Part shown: positions 29,401-36,984 of the stretch, piece by piece
Layout: every line of letters begins with the position of its first letter
Numbering within the stretch: the first letter of the stretch is position 1
Origin: Tissierella sp.
GTDB taxonomy: Bacteria > Bacillota > Clostridia > Tissierellales > Tissierellaceae
Length of the DNA: 64,000 nt
Assembly (NCBI RefSeq): GCF_031460495.1
Contig: NZ_JAVKTS010000003.1
Span: forward strand, 525,900 to 589,899
Reading direction: 5' to 3'
Notes under the pieces: generated by a model
Told to the model about the DNA's origin: nothing
Seen by the model: the letters and a program-made list of their open reading frames with translations, nothing else
Databases searched by the model: none
Position numbers and translations under genes: made by a program

Positions 29401-29511
29401 TTATCAGGTGAATCAAATGGATATGTTACCTATATAAGAGATACTGATGGTAACTTAGCAGTTTCAGATTCAGCCATGTATTTTACAGAGAGAGATATTC
29501 CAAAGCAATAA
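26479..29511 (+). CDS. Large secreted S-layer-type protein with SLH-like and Ig-like domains
   Basis: A 1010-residue exported protein. A signal peptide (residues 1-23, ending PIYA) is followed by SLH-like wall-anchoring modules across about residues 30-200 (SRQDMVIMITRLYKE, KFKDL...YIPYIAWAVNKNLIYG, ITRGQMAVMTINAL). A long series of roughly 90-100-residue SbsA/Big-type Ig-like domains follows, recognisable by repeated motifs such as TLTFTQAVDKATA, KVYLSEPVKNAV, IIEFDEEIDPISA, INFSKNVVGN and LYFSKQMDMVTV. This is the layout of S-layer or cell-surface structural proteins. The gene is monocistronic, with AGAGGGGAGAG before the ATG and a terminator at 29512-29533. A TATAAT at 26440-26445 may be its -10. 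Confidence 0.88.
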   Translation: MKRVLSIALALIIAFSGLTPIYADTSSSQLYNEAGNILKDLKLLTGNSSGDLMLEGNLSRQDMVIMITRLYKEEDNAKNYVVKPGENKFKDLTVARKNYIPYIAWAVNKNLIYGVATDKFGFGQDVTIQEYQAVLLRALGYNLSADEWKYVPEVASKYGIMKDLSSLKAESKITRGQMAVMTINALRQEMNGRNITLAEELGVTIAEAFSVEATVKVENNSLIFEGQAKGTNYLLLRLKPMSSTITSGENVIQIPTDAEGNFSRKVENLQVGNYHYRFESDNKYTDYKEVAIKVLPFNIADVKGNNLKEVTLTFTQAVDKATASIIGNYNTTAGSIKSIRFEENDTKVILTLTGNMTQRRMYKITATKIKSASGEETNLKDYEFEALDIAIPTVVSVKQLGTKALKVYLSEPVKNAVVNNFKIDGKNFSGNAKLENNIVTLTYYSPSYALSEGSHTITVSNIEDFAGNKATGESTSFDIIKDTTPPEIVSATATLEEVIIEFDEEIDPISARTNYFYWKNGSVKRYPNKVTFDGNKAIVEFTNNKLSTSQNTIYVENVLDYSNNKMKLADIQVLPTIDTSNPEVINYLVSDDGKTITINFSKNVVGNVRSNYSITDQNNKLVSIKDITGSGKEYKLNLYSALPVGVNTLTVKNIQDTTPYKNPLIEFTTTIEMKDIEKPKLVNHTGYGSNIILYFSKQMDMVTVSNPDNYVMTYGSVQYKLPDNTIFTPSSDGKAITMQLPEYFDYDGKRIMIGTSGNLTSLGIIGLKDLSGNDTDPLIINVKFDSSSSGKAKAIDYYKEKPGRQGVLLESNLIKLRFSIPIIQASPSDFAISGRTIYDVVADGSDEVTIYLNDSDMTYLPNKSITILPNNNMRTSIDTGVESGNILLFDELPPRVKDGSDNLAVNANQIELPFSEVLEEAGVSLYVRDLEVVRLSDGKILSKDEYTTSLKYQDKSILVITINRRDIASSYSVMLSGESNGYVTYIRDTDGNLAVSDSAMYFTERDIPKQ

Positions 29512-29533
29512 AATAGGGCCAATTGGCCCTATT
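29512..29533 (+). terminator. Intrinsic terminator of the S-layer-type gene
   Basis: Perfect 22-bp palindrome AATAGGGCC-AATT-GGCCCTATT followed by a run of T. It starts directly after the stop codon. Confidence 0.93.
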
Positions 29534-29554
29534 TTTTTTGCTTTCTATTTCATA

Positions 29555-30136
29555 TTATGGTATACAAATTATTTGACCAACTCTTAGATTGTTTGGATTT
29601 ATACCAGGATTAGCTCTCATAATGGCATCTACAGTAGTATTAAATCTTTGTGCTAGAATAAATAAGGTATCTCCTGATCTAATTGTATAAGGTGTTGTTC
29701 CAGTAGGACAAGTTGGTGGTTGTTGAGAACAATTTACACCAAGTGCAGTCCAAGTCATTATTCCTACTATTCCATCAGGTACGAGATTTCTACTTCTTTG
29801 GAAGGATATAACGGCAGCCTGTGTCATTGATCCAAAAATTCCATCAATAGCTCCCGGACTAAATCCATTACTTAATAAAAGCTGTTGAAGTTGGGCTACA
29901 GAAGCACCTCTACTCCCAATACTTAAAGTAGGACAAGAGGATATAGGTGGTGGCGGTGCTGGTGTTGGTACACAAATCACCTGGCCTATAAATAATCTAT
30001 CAGGGTCTACCCCTGGGTTTGCTGCTATTAAGGCATCAAGAGAGATTCCAAAAGTTCTAGCTATGGCAAAAAACGTATCCCCCGCCTTAATAGTATACGG
30101 CATTGATCCTATGGGACATGTTTGAGTTATTTCCAT
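29555..30136 (-). CDS. LysM - peptidoglycan-binding - LysM protein
   Basis: A 193-residue protein with three small wall-binding domains: LysM at about residues 12-57 (YTIKAGDTFFAIARTFGIS...GQVICVP), PG_binding_1 at about 70-130 (GSRGASVAQLQQLLLSNGFSPGAIDGIFGSMTQAAVISFQ) and a second LysM at about 148-192. The LysM units are linked by proline-rich stretches. There is no signal peptide, as in several spore-coat or cortex LysM proteins such as SafA-type factors, so a sporulation role is possible but unproven. The start at 30136 is set by AAAGGAGGT seven bases upstream; the longer open frame has no ribosome site. A 55-codon gene lies upstream. Confidence 0.88.
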   Translation of the reverse strand: MEITQTCPIGSMPYTIKAGDTFFAIARTFGISLDALIAANPGVDPDRLFIGQVICVPTPAPPPPISSCPTLSIGSRGASVAQLQQLLLSNGFSPGAIDGIFGSMTQAAVISFQRSRNLVPDGIVGIMTWTALGVNCSQQPPTCPTGTTPYTIRSGDTLFILAQRFNTTVDAIMRANPGINPNNLRVGQIICIP

Positions 30137-30218
30137 ATGTTTACCTCCTTTATTTGAATTAAAGTACAATACATTATATTCAAACAAAGGGGATTAGTTC
30201 CATTAGATAAAATTGTAT

Positions 30219-30386
30219 CTACCTCTTTTTCTTTTCTCCTTGATTTTGCATATTCTCATGGGAAACAAGCCCTTTATTGTTTTTCATATCTTCATTATCA
30301 ATAATACCCATTTCACCAGCCATTTCATAACTCATTGCTTTAAAGAAATTCTTATCAACTATTTCATTACTCTGTTTTTCTTTCAT
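30219..30386 (-). CDS. Small protein resembling alpha/beta-type small acid-soluble spore proteins
   Basis: A 55-residue open frame (ATG at 30386, GAGGTGA four bases upstream, stop TAG at 30219-30221) that automatic minimum-length filters would miss. The central segment FFKAMSYEMAGEMGIIDNEDM resembles the conserved helix of alpha/beta small acid-soluble spore proteins (K/L-Y-E-I-A-x-E-L-G-V). The C-terminus is Gln/Lys/Arg-rich. The DNA-contact GGxxTKRLV motif of full-length proteins is missing, so it would be a short or divergent relative. It lies 83 bases upstream of the LysM gene in the same direction. Codon use looks genuine. The function is inference only. Confidence 0.6.
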   Translation of the reverse strand: MKEKQSNEIVDKNFFKAMSYEMAGEMGIIDNEDMKNNKGLVSHENMQNQGEKKKR

Positions 30387-30451
30387 ATTTTCACCTCATA
30401 TATAGCTTTTGTATAATTTACACTTAGATACAAGGTAATTTCTGGAGTTAG

Positions 30452-30546
30452 CTATTCCAGATTGTATATTCCAATGATTACGGCAAATATAACTGAAATA
30501 CTAGTACCTAAAGCAAGGCCTGCAGCTCCCATAGTTGGTGCTAGTA
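30452..30546 (-). pseudogene. Fragment of a murJ-like 3' end
   Basis: About 30 codons ending in TAG at 30452-30454 encode LAPTMGAAGLALGTSISVIF...GIYNLE, matching the last residues of the MurJ-like protein at 38746-40035. At the DNA level 30458-30546 and 38752-38840 are 89 bp long with four differences. Upstream the frame is closed by a stop after three codons, so this is a remnant, not a gene. It forms one of two direct repeats that bracket the opine/selenoprotein operon. Confidence 0.85.
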
Positions 30547-30579
30547 TCCAGCTCTACTTGCACAAGTTAGCACATGGAA

Positions 30580-30602
30580 AAAGGGGACATCTAGTCCCCT
30601 TT
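30580..30602 (-). terminator. Terminator of the opine/selenoprotein operon
   Basis: On the minus strand: AAAGGGGAC, loop TAGAT, GTCCCCTTT, then TTCC. A second hairpin (AACGACA-TTTG-TGTCGTT) lies between it and the ald stop codon at 30633. Confidence 0.85.
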
Positions 30603-30632
30603 ACAACGACACAAATGTCGTTCACTATATTC

Positions 30633-31751
30633 CTAAATTTCTAATGCTTCTTCTGGTGTTATATATGGTCTGTCTTGTTTTATTCCTGTTTCTTCTAGAG
30701 TTAGTTTTCCATAGTAGAAGGACAAGCCTCGTCGTAGATACTTATTATCTGCTAATGCTTTTTCTACTCCTTTATTTGCTATTTCTAGGAGAGATGGAAG
30801 TGTTGCATTACACAAAGTTTGTGTAGCTGTTTGTGAAAAGGCTGATGGGATATTATCCACACAATAATGTGTTATTCCATCTACTTCATATACAGGATCA
30901 TCATGGGTTGTTGATCTACAGGTTTCTATTGCTCCCCCATCATCACAGGATACATCTACTATTAATGATCCCTTTTTCATCATACTTAGCATATCTTTAG
31001 ATACTAGATGATCCTTTCTCCATTTTGGCCATAGAATACAGTTTATAAGTACATCTGATCTTTTTAGGCACATTTCAAGATTGTTTCTATTGGAAATTAA
31101 AAATTCTACATTTGGTGGCAATGATTTTCTTGCTTCTTCCATTCTATTTACATCTATATCTAGTATTGTGACTTTATTCCCAAAGGCCGCTGCCAGTTCT
31201 GCTGCTCCTAATCCAGCATTGCCCGCTCCTATTATTGTTATCTCTGGTGTTCTAACACCTTCTATCCTTGATAATAATAGCCCATTTCCACCATGTATCT
31301 TTTGCATAAAGTTTAATGCGGCTAAAAATCCACCTTTTCCTGCTATTACACTCATTGGTTTTAGTAAAGGAAATTCTCCATCTTTATTATTAATATCTTC
31401 ATATGCTATTCCAATAATTTTCTTTTCAAGCATTACATCTGTTTGCTCTCTATGTGCATTGGAATGAATGTAGGTGAATACTATTTGACCTTCTCTTAAG
31501 TATTCAAACTCCTCTGGAAATATTTCTTTCACCTTGTATATTAGTTCTGCTTCTTCAAATATTTCTTTGGCTGAATTAATTATTGCAGCCCCTTGATTTT
31601 TGTAGTCTTCATCTGTGAATCCACTGCCTAGTCCTGCATTTTTTTCCACTAGGACTTGGTGACCACGACTTATGATTTCCTTTACTCCATTTGGGTCACA
31701 AGCTACTCTATATTCATTTGCTTTTATTTCTTTTGGTATTCCTATTATCAT
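30633..31751 (-). CDS. ald: Alanine dehydrogenase-family (AlaDH/PNT) enzyme
   Basis: A 372-residue NAD-dependent enzyme of the alanine dehydrogenase / pyridine nucleotide transhydrogenase family. It begins MIIGIPKEIKANEYRVA, with the substrate Arg and then Lys in YKVKE, has the Rossmann motif IIGAGNAGLGAAELAAAFG, and the catalytic-site segment VDVSCDDGGAIET. The late motif HYCVDNIPSAFSQTAT departs from typical alanine dehydrogenases (HYCVANMPGAVPRTS) toward the carboxyethylornithine-synthase branch, so the substrate may not be plain alanine. It is last in the sigma-54 operon, 25 bases after the NhaC-type gene. The start at 31751 has GGAGGT upstream. The simplest reaction is oxidative deamination of alanine to pyruvate. 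Confidence 0.85.
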   Translation of the reverse strand: MIIGIPKEIKANEYRVACDPNGVKEIISRGHQVLVEKNAGLGSGFTDEDYKNQGAAIINSAKEIFEEAELIYKVKEIFPEEFEYLREGQIVFTYIHSNAHREQTDVMLEKKIIGIAYEDINNKDGEFPLLKPMSVIAGKGGFLAALNFMQKIHGGNGLLLSRIEGVRTPEITIIGAGNAGLGAAELAAAFGNKVTILDIDVNRMEEARKSLPPNVEFLISNRNNLEMCLKRSDVLINCILWPKWRKDHLVSKDMLSMMKKGSLIVDVSCDDGGAIETCRSTTHDDPVYEVDGITHYCVDNIPSAFSQTATQTLCNATLPSLLEIANKGVEKALADNKYLRRGLSFYYGKLTLEETGIKQDRPYITPEEALEI

Positions 31752-31776
31752 GATTTTACCTCCGATATTTATATGA

Positions 31777-33189
31777 CTATAATACAAAACCAATTGTTAA
31801 ATACAGTACTGCAGATACTCCAGCAACTGTGAAAGCATAAGGTATCTGTGTTTTTACGTGGTCAATATGGTCAGATCCCGCACCCAGTGATGATAAAATT
31901 GTTGTATCTGACAATGGTGAGCAGTGATCTCCAAAACATCCTCCACCCATTACTGCTGCTATGGTTGCATATACTAAACTTGTAATTTGTCCACCTGTTA
32001 GATCAAATGCTAGTGGTATAACTATCGGTGTTAATATTGCATATGTTCCCCAACTTGTTCCTGTAAAGAATGAAATAAATGCTCCTATAAGGAATGTGAA
32101 TACTAGTAATAATGCTGGTGTCATCCATGAGCTGGCTATGGATATTACATAGTTTGCTGTTCCCAATTCCTTACTTATAGCATTAAGTGAATAAGCTAGT
32201 GCCAGAATAAGAACTGCAGATACTATGCCTTTTATCCCTTGTACTGCTGTTTCCATTAACTCTACTACAGTTCCCATCTTTTGTATTATCATCATTACAA
32301 ATTGAAAAGCTACAGCCAATACGAAGCCTTCAAGTGTTTTTGCACTACCTGTAAAGACATAAGTTCCTAATGTAACTGAAATAATGATTATAGCTGGTGC
32401 AAAAAAGTTTAAGAAAAGATTTGGTTTTATTCCCTCATTAGGTTTGATCTCAGAAAGTTCTTTCCCTAGCAATGGTTTTGCTTCATCACTCATGACCTTA
32501 CCTGTTTCTCTTGCTCTATCTTCTGCCTTTTTCATTGGCCCAAAGTCTGGGATTATACCTACTGCTATTAAACCAACCATAACTAGTGATAGTAATCCAT
32601 AAAAATTATAAGGAACCATTTTAACTATTGCATTCATTGCAATATTATTATCTGTGAAAGCTCCAATCCCAACTAATAGCCCTGCTACGTATACTCCCCA
32701 AGATGAGAAAGGAATTATTGTACATACTGGTGCAGATGTAGAGTCGCATATATACGCTAGTTTTTCTCTTGATACTCTAGCTTTATCTGTTATATCTCTC
32801 ATTACTGTACCTACATATAAAGGACTAAAGTAGTCGCTAAAGAAAATAAATATACCTAGTAACCATGCTATTACTTGAGCACCTTTTGCCTTTACATTTA
32901 TCTTTTCAATAGATTTTGAAAATGAATCTATTGCACCAGATTTTTGGAAGAATGCTATCATAATCCCTACAAAAACCTCTATACTTAGTACCCATATAAA
33001 ATCTGCATTTCCTAAGGCAGACTGTGCTAATCCCGTAAATCCGAATAATATGTTTTGACCTGTAACTAATATTCCAACTAATACACCCATTAATAGTGAG
33101 AAAACTGCTTCTCTTGTAATAAAGGCAAGAATTACTGCTACAAGAGCAGGTAGTAATGATAAAATTCCAAAGTTTGTAACTGGATCCAT
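31777..33189 (-). CDS. NhaC-family Na+/H+ antiporter or Na+-coupled carrier
   Basis: A 470-residue polytopic membrane protein of the NhaC superfamily with about twelve hydrophobic helices. Motifs include SFFTGTSWGTYAILTPIVIPLA and GGCFGDHCSPLSDTTILSSLGAG, the highly conserved segment of the family. Members include Na+/H+ antiporters, malate/lactate antiporters and amino-acid carriers. Its position in an amino-acid or opine catabolic operon, between the opine dehydrogenase (33-base gap) and the ald-type gene, suggests it imports the operon's substrate or exchanges substrate and product with Na+ or H+. That role is inferred. The ATG at 33189 has AGGGGGA upstream. Confidence 0.9.
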   Translation of the reverse strand: MDPVTNFGILSLLPALVAVILAFITREAVFSLLMGVLVGILVTGQNILFGFTGLAQSALGNADFIWVLSIEVFVGIMIAFFQKSGAIDSFSKSIEKINVKAKGAQVIAWLLGIFIFFSDYFSPLYVGTVMRDITDKARVSREKLAYICDSTSAPVCTIIPFSSWGVYVAGLLVGIGAFTDNNIAMNAIVKMVPYNFYGLLSLVMVGLIAVGIIPDFGPMKKAEDRARETGKVMSDEAKPLLGKELSEIKPNEGIKPNLFLNFFAPAIIIISVTLGTYVFTGSAKTLEGFVLAVAFQFVMMIIQKMGTVVELMETAVQGIKGIVSAVLILALAYSLNAISKELGTANYVISIASSWMTPALLLVFTFLIGAFISFFTGTSWGTYAILTPIVIPLAFDLTGGQITSLVYATIAAVMGGGCFGDHCSPLSDTTILSSLGAGSDHIDHVKTQIPYAFTVAGVSAVLYLTIGFVL

Positions 33190-33222
33190 TATATTTCCCC
33201 CTTAATCATTAATAAAAAGTTT

Positions 33223-34302
33223 TTAAATAATTTCTAGTAGATCAGATAAATTATACTTATCTAGACCTAATGTTTCCATTGTTCTTTTCTTTTCTCCTCT
33301 ATAGTCCCTGTCCATGATGACTGATGTAAGTTTGATAACGGAGTCCATAATTGGCGTTGGTACTCCAATTTGCTTGCCTAATTCTGCCATAAATATTAGA
33401 CCATAACCTACATCTTCATTGAAATATCTGTTATCTAAACTAGTTTGTGCGGCTATTCCTTTAAAACCAATAGCTTCTGAATATCCCTTATCATAGGTTG
33501 GTTCTTGCATGTAGCCTTGTTCCATTCCTAATACTGGGTCATCAATGACTTTAAAACCTAGTTTTTCTCCTATTGCTATTCTCTCCTTATCAACCCCTTT
33601 TATTAATCTTCCTACGCCTTGAGTTACTCCATCTTCATAGAAGTAAAAATCTCCCTTTGTTCTCTCTATTAATGCAACATTTAATAGAGTCACTGATGGA
33701 TGTATAACTGGATTACCATTTTGTAATGTTGTTTGCAATATATTATTTGCTGGTATTAAAGCTGGATAAATACTCTTTAATAATTCATAAACCTTATTTG
33801 TATTTTTACTTGGCAAAGCAGCGATATATAGTCCGCCTTTTAATTTTAAAAATACATTAATCTCACCTGGTTCTATAACTCTTACTGCATATGGCAATGT
33901 ACTAGTTTCTGCGATTAAGTAATCTTCATTATCTAAGGATAATCCTAATCCGTTTTTAAATACTATGCTACCTCCACAGGAGCTTGGACATACTATGATT
34001 ACTTGGCCTTTTTCTAAATAAGGTTTCACTGCCTTTGCAAATGGTTCTGTACTATATGCTGGTCCTACCACAAAAATTAATTCTGCTCCTTTTACTGCTT
34101 TACCTAAATCATGTCCTGCATACTTTATTTTTGCAAATCCTTCTAACATTCCGGAGCTGGTGATTCCACCTTTTTCATTGATAGCTTCTATATTTGTTGG
34201 AAACTCCTTAAAGTCAAATATGGATACTTCATGGCCTTCATATGCCCACTCAAACGCTACTGCACATCCTCCATTACCTGAACCTAAAACCGCTATCTTC
34301 AT
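33223..34302 (-). CDS. Opine dehydrogenase (octopine/nopaline dehydrogenase family)
   Basis: A 359-residue NAD(P)-dependent enzyme. The N-terminal Rossmann motif AVLGSGNGGCAVAFEWAYEGHEVSIFDF binds the cofactor. The C-terminal helical Octopine_DH domain carries the conserved histidine in NGNPVIHPSVTLLN, where family members polarise the substrate. These enzymes reductively condense an amino acid with a 2-oxo acid into an opine, or run in reverse to split opines. It follows the selenoprotein gene by 13 bases with AAGGAGG before the ATG, so it belongs to the same transcript. Coupling to a glycine-reductase-type system is unusual. I infer that the operon handles an N-carboxymethyl or N-carboxyethyl amino acid. 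Confidence 0.88.
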   Translation of the reverse strand: MKIAVLGSGNGGCAVAFEWAYEGHEVSIFDFKEFPTNIEAINEKGGITSSGMLEGFAKIKYAGHDLGKAVKGAELIFVVGPAYSTEPFAKAVKPYLEKGQVIIVCPSSCGGSIVFKNGLGLSLDNEDYLIAETSTLPYAVRVIEPGEINVFLKLKGGLYIAALPSKNTNKVYELLKSIYPALIPANNILQTTLQNGNPVIHPSVTLLNVALIERTKGDFYFYEDGVTQGVGRLIKGVDKERIAIGEKLGFKVIDDPVLGMEQGYMQEPTYDKGYSEAIGFKGIAAQTSLDNRYFNEDVGYGLIFMAELGKQIGVPTPIMDSVIKLTSVIMDRDYRGEKKRTMETLGLDKYNLSDLLEII

Positions 34303-34315
34303 TATAATAACCTCC

Positions 34316-35587
34316 TTAAAATTTTTCTTGTAAGGAACTTAATGCATTTTGTACTACCTTAGTTCTAATTTCTCTTTCCTTCTCTGGTGTTTCATGTGGA
34401 TGCCCTACTGGATATGGTATGGCTACTGCTGGGATTATCCTTATAGCTCCTACTGTTTTTGAAATAGGTGTCACTGTACATATATGTGCTGCTGGGATTC
34501 CTACATTTTCTATTTCTTTTACTATTGTTGCACCGCAACGTGTACAGGTACCTCAGGTGGATGTCATTATAACTCCGTCTATTCCTGCATCTAACAATTC
34601 TTGTGCTATTTCTTTCCCCATTCTTGTGCCATCAGCTACTGAGGTGGAATTCCCTGTTGTTATAAAATAATATTCATATAAGCTGCCTATCTCATTTTCT
34701 TTCTCTAATTCTCTTAATAAATCCAGTGGCAATAATATATTTGGATTGTGATTTGCATATACTGGATCAAATCCTGCATGTACTGATTCAAACTCACCTT
34801 CTTCAAATCTATCTATATTTCCTATTTGATATTTCTTATAGAACTTTGCTGTAGCTGCTGGTAAGTGGTCAGGATTTTTCATTGGTACTAATCCACTCGT
34901 TGTAAGTAATGCAATCTTTGCTTTCTTTATATCTGCTATAGGCTCTGCTGGTATTACTGTATTATAAGATGGTATCGGAATTTCTGACTTAAATTCTTCA
35001 CCCTTTAGTTTCTTTACCAACATGTCTAGTGCTCTTTCTGCTCCTGTTTTATCTTTGAATATATTTATCCTGATTCCCTTTGGGATATATCCTTCTTCAT
35101 CTGGGAATCCTATGATTTCTTTATTTAATAATTTGTTTGCCAATTTGACCATTTTAGGAACTGCTTTTCTAATACCTGCTGCTGAATTTCCTGTTTCGAT
35201 CATATATGTTTTACTCTTGTATATTTCCACTGCAGGATTTTCAATATACATTCCTGTTACAGTCTCTATTCCGTACTTTTCATTGGCAAAGCTACATATA
35301 TCTCCACAAGCGATACCAAATCTACCAGCGTTAAATGCTGGCCCTGCTATGATTAGATCAGGTTTTATTGCTTCTATTTGTTCTGAGATAAACTTTCTTG
35401 TCACTTCCATATTTTCTGCATAATAATTGTCTCCACATATTATTGTGGCTACTATTTCACCTTCTAGCCCCTTAAATGAATTTGCTGAACCTACTGCTCC
35501 TGTACTTATGCGAGGTGGGACACTTGCCTTATCCTCCCCACCTATTTGTCCGAAAAACTGGTTAGTGTAGAATAATATTTTCTTCAT
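34316..35587 (-). CDS. GrdB-type selenoprotein: reductase component B, selenocysteine subunit
   Basis: A 423-residue protein if UGA at 34553-34555 is read as selenocysteine (residue 345). Without readthrough it would be cut to 344 residues. The N-terminus FYTNQFFGQIGGEDKA is that of GrdB/GrdF/GrdH. Around the UGA the frame reads IMTST-U-GTCTRCGATIVKEIEN, the family's Sec-x2-Cys-x2-Cys centre. It continues 78 codons, homologous in character, to TAA at 34316. In known systems component B binds the amine substrate (glycine, sarcosine or betaine) and transfers a carboxymethyl group to selenoprotein A. Which substrate is used here cannot be told from the subunit alone. It sits 11 bases after the GrdE-type gene. 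Confidence 0.95.
34527..34555 (-). other. UGA selenocysteine codon with candidate bacterial SECIS hairpin
   Basis: The in-frame TGA (34553-34555) is followed after 13 bases by GUUGC-GGU-GCAAC, a 5-bp stem whose apical loop begins with G, 18 bases after the UGA. This fits the general bacterial SECIS model (small stem, guanine early in the apical loop, about 16-37 bases from UGA). Pairing was judged by eye. Confidence 0.8.
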
Positions 35588-35598
35588 ATCTTTACCTC

Positions 35599-36879
35599 CT
35601 AAATTGTCACGGCAGACAAATAGCTATAGCCTTGTAAATTGTGGCTGCCTAATATCCCATGTATTTCTATGATCAAGGACCCGTCTTCTTGTCTCGAACC
35701 TACGAATCCACCTGTTATATGCTCTAAAGCATCCAAATCTCCTAGTACCTTATCCATTGGAGGTATTAAAAGTGTTGCATTACTATTTCCTGTGGAAATC
35801 ATTGCATTAGCCTCTGCCGTTCCATCTGGTAAAGATTCTGATTTCCCATCTACTCCTGCATCCTCATTACTTATTAGAACTGTTTTTATCCCTTTGTTTT
35901 CAAGCCTTTTACATATCATCATCAAGTCTGTAGTTGGGTTCCCAAAACCTTCTTGGGATTGGATAACTCCATCAGCTCCCAGCATCTCCACTGTTCTAGA
36001 GGTAATTATTGCATTTCTGTATTTATCCGCTAGATATGTGGTCATTGGACTTAGTACTACTCCTATAAAATTGATTTCTTTCCCATGTCTTTTAAAACAT
36101 TCTTTAATTATCGCATTATTTTGGTGATGGTAAGTAGTAGTTTTAGATCCTGCCGATACACAGTTACCACTGACTAATGCACCATCAAATATTTCTAATG
36201 GATTCACTAAAGTAGGAACTATTGTTTTAACATCTTTGCCGTAAAAATATGTGTCATGGAGTAGACCCTGACCCACACATTGATATACATATGCTACCTT
36301 TGGTAACTCTGGATACTCAGATGTTTTAACTCCTAGATTATCCCAAGTAAGGATCTCTTCTTCATCAAAGTCACTTCCTACTACCTTTTTAGCAATGTAA
36401 TGAGCTACTTTTACTCCAGCAATCCTTACTGCTTCTTCATGTTCGTGAGGAGTAACACCAGGTTTCTTCTTTATATTTAGAACTAAATTATTCAACTTAG
36501 AAAATGGTGTATATTCTGTTAGGGGACCCTTCATGTCTATTATTCCTTCTTGGAAACCTACTATTGGTCCTGTAGTAATTACTGCACAATCTTTCAGTGC
36601 ATAGGTGATACCTCTACCAATATCTTCAATTTCTCCATCTACGCCAGGGAATGCATCCCCATTTAATTTTGCTCTAGGTTCTATTACATCTTTTACAGGT
36701 ATTATTCTTATTGACTCACCTGGCCTTGCTATGTCGATATCTATTTCCAATATCCTTTCATCCGATAGTAGTAGTTCTCGTATTTCCTCTGGGGCTATAC
36801 TTAGGACTCCATTATCTACTTTGATGTCTGAACCAAAAATAATATCTTTGACTTTTATTTTTCTTAGAATTAGTTCCAC
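35599..36879 (-). CDS. GrdE-type reductase component B, pyruvoyl-precursor subunit
   Basis: A 426-residue proprotein of the glycine/sarcosine/betaine reductase complex. Known family members are self-cleaved at an Asn-Cys bond, the Cys becoming a pyruvoyl group that forms a Schiff base with the amine substrate. Here the expected site is Asn239-Cys240 in LVSGNCVSAGSKTTTYHH, matching the known position. The length and the end HGILGSHNLQGYSYLSAVTI are also typical. It starts at GTG (36879) with AAGGAGG seven bases upstream. It is the first gene after the sigma-54 promoter at 36924-36939. GrdA, GrdC and GrdD are absent from the window, so they must be supplied elsewhere. Confidence 0.93.
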   Translation of the reverse strand: MELILRKIKVKDIIFGSDIKVDNGVLSIAPEEIRELLLSDERILEIDIDIARPGESIRIIPVKDVIEPRAKLNGDAFPGVDGEIEDIGRGITYALKDCAVITTGPIVGFQEGIIDMKGPLTEYTPFSKLNNLVLNIKKKPGVTPHEHEEAVRIAGVKVAHYIAKKVVGSDFDEEEILTWDNLGVKTSEYPELPKVAYVYQCVGQGLLHDTYFYGKDVKTIVPTLVNPLEIFDGALVSGNCVSAGSKTTTYHHQNNAIIKECFKRHGKEINFIGVVLSPMTTYLADKYRNAIITSRTVEMLGADGVIQSQEGFGNPTTDLMMICKRLENKGIKTVLISNEDAGVDGKSESLPDGTAEANAMISTGNSNATLLIPPMDKVLGDLDALEHITGGFVGSRQEDGSLIIEIHGILGSHNLQGYSYLSAVTI

Positions 36880-36923
36880 TACTTAACCTCCTTATTTTGG
36901 TTTATTATACTAACACTTTATAA

Positions 36924-36939
36924 TGCAAGACCTATGCCA
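36924..36939 (-). promoter_or_regulatory. Sigma-54 promoter (-24/-12) of the opine/selenoprotein operon
   Basis: On the minus strand TGGCATAGGTCTTGCA: the invariant GG and GC are separated by exactly ten bases and only one base of the -24 box departs from TGGCAC. It lies 45 bases before the GrdE-type start. The sigma-54 activator gene directly upstream supports it. Confidence 0.88.
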
Positions 36940-36984
36940 ACAATATATGGTCTATTTCACTATATCTTTGTGGATTAACTAGAA

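Noticed and set aside
30462..30644. Plus-strand 60-residue open frame
   Set aside because: It runs opposite the duplicated murJ 3' end and the ald terminator and has no ribosome binding site.
34316..34552. A separate small open frame or non-coding gap after a truncated GrdB
   Set aside because: The frame continues without a break after the UGA and encodes the expected Cys-x2-Cys centre and tail, so selenocysteine readthrough explains it better than a frameshift or pseudogene.
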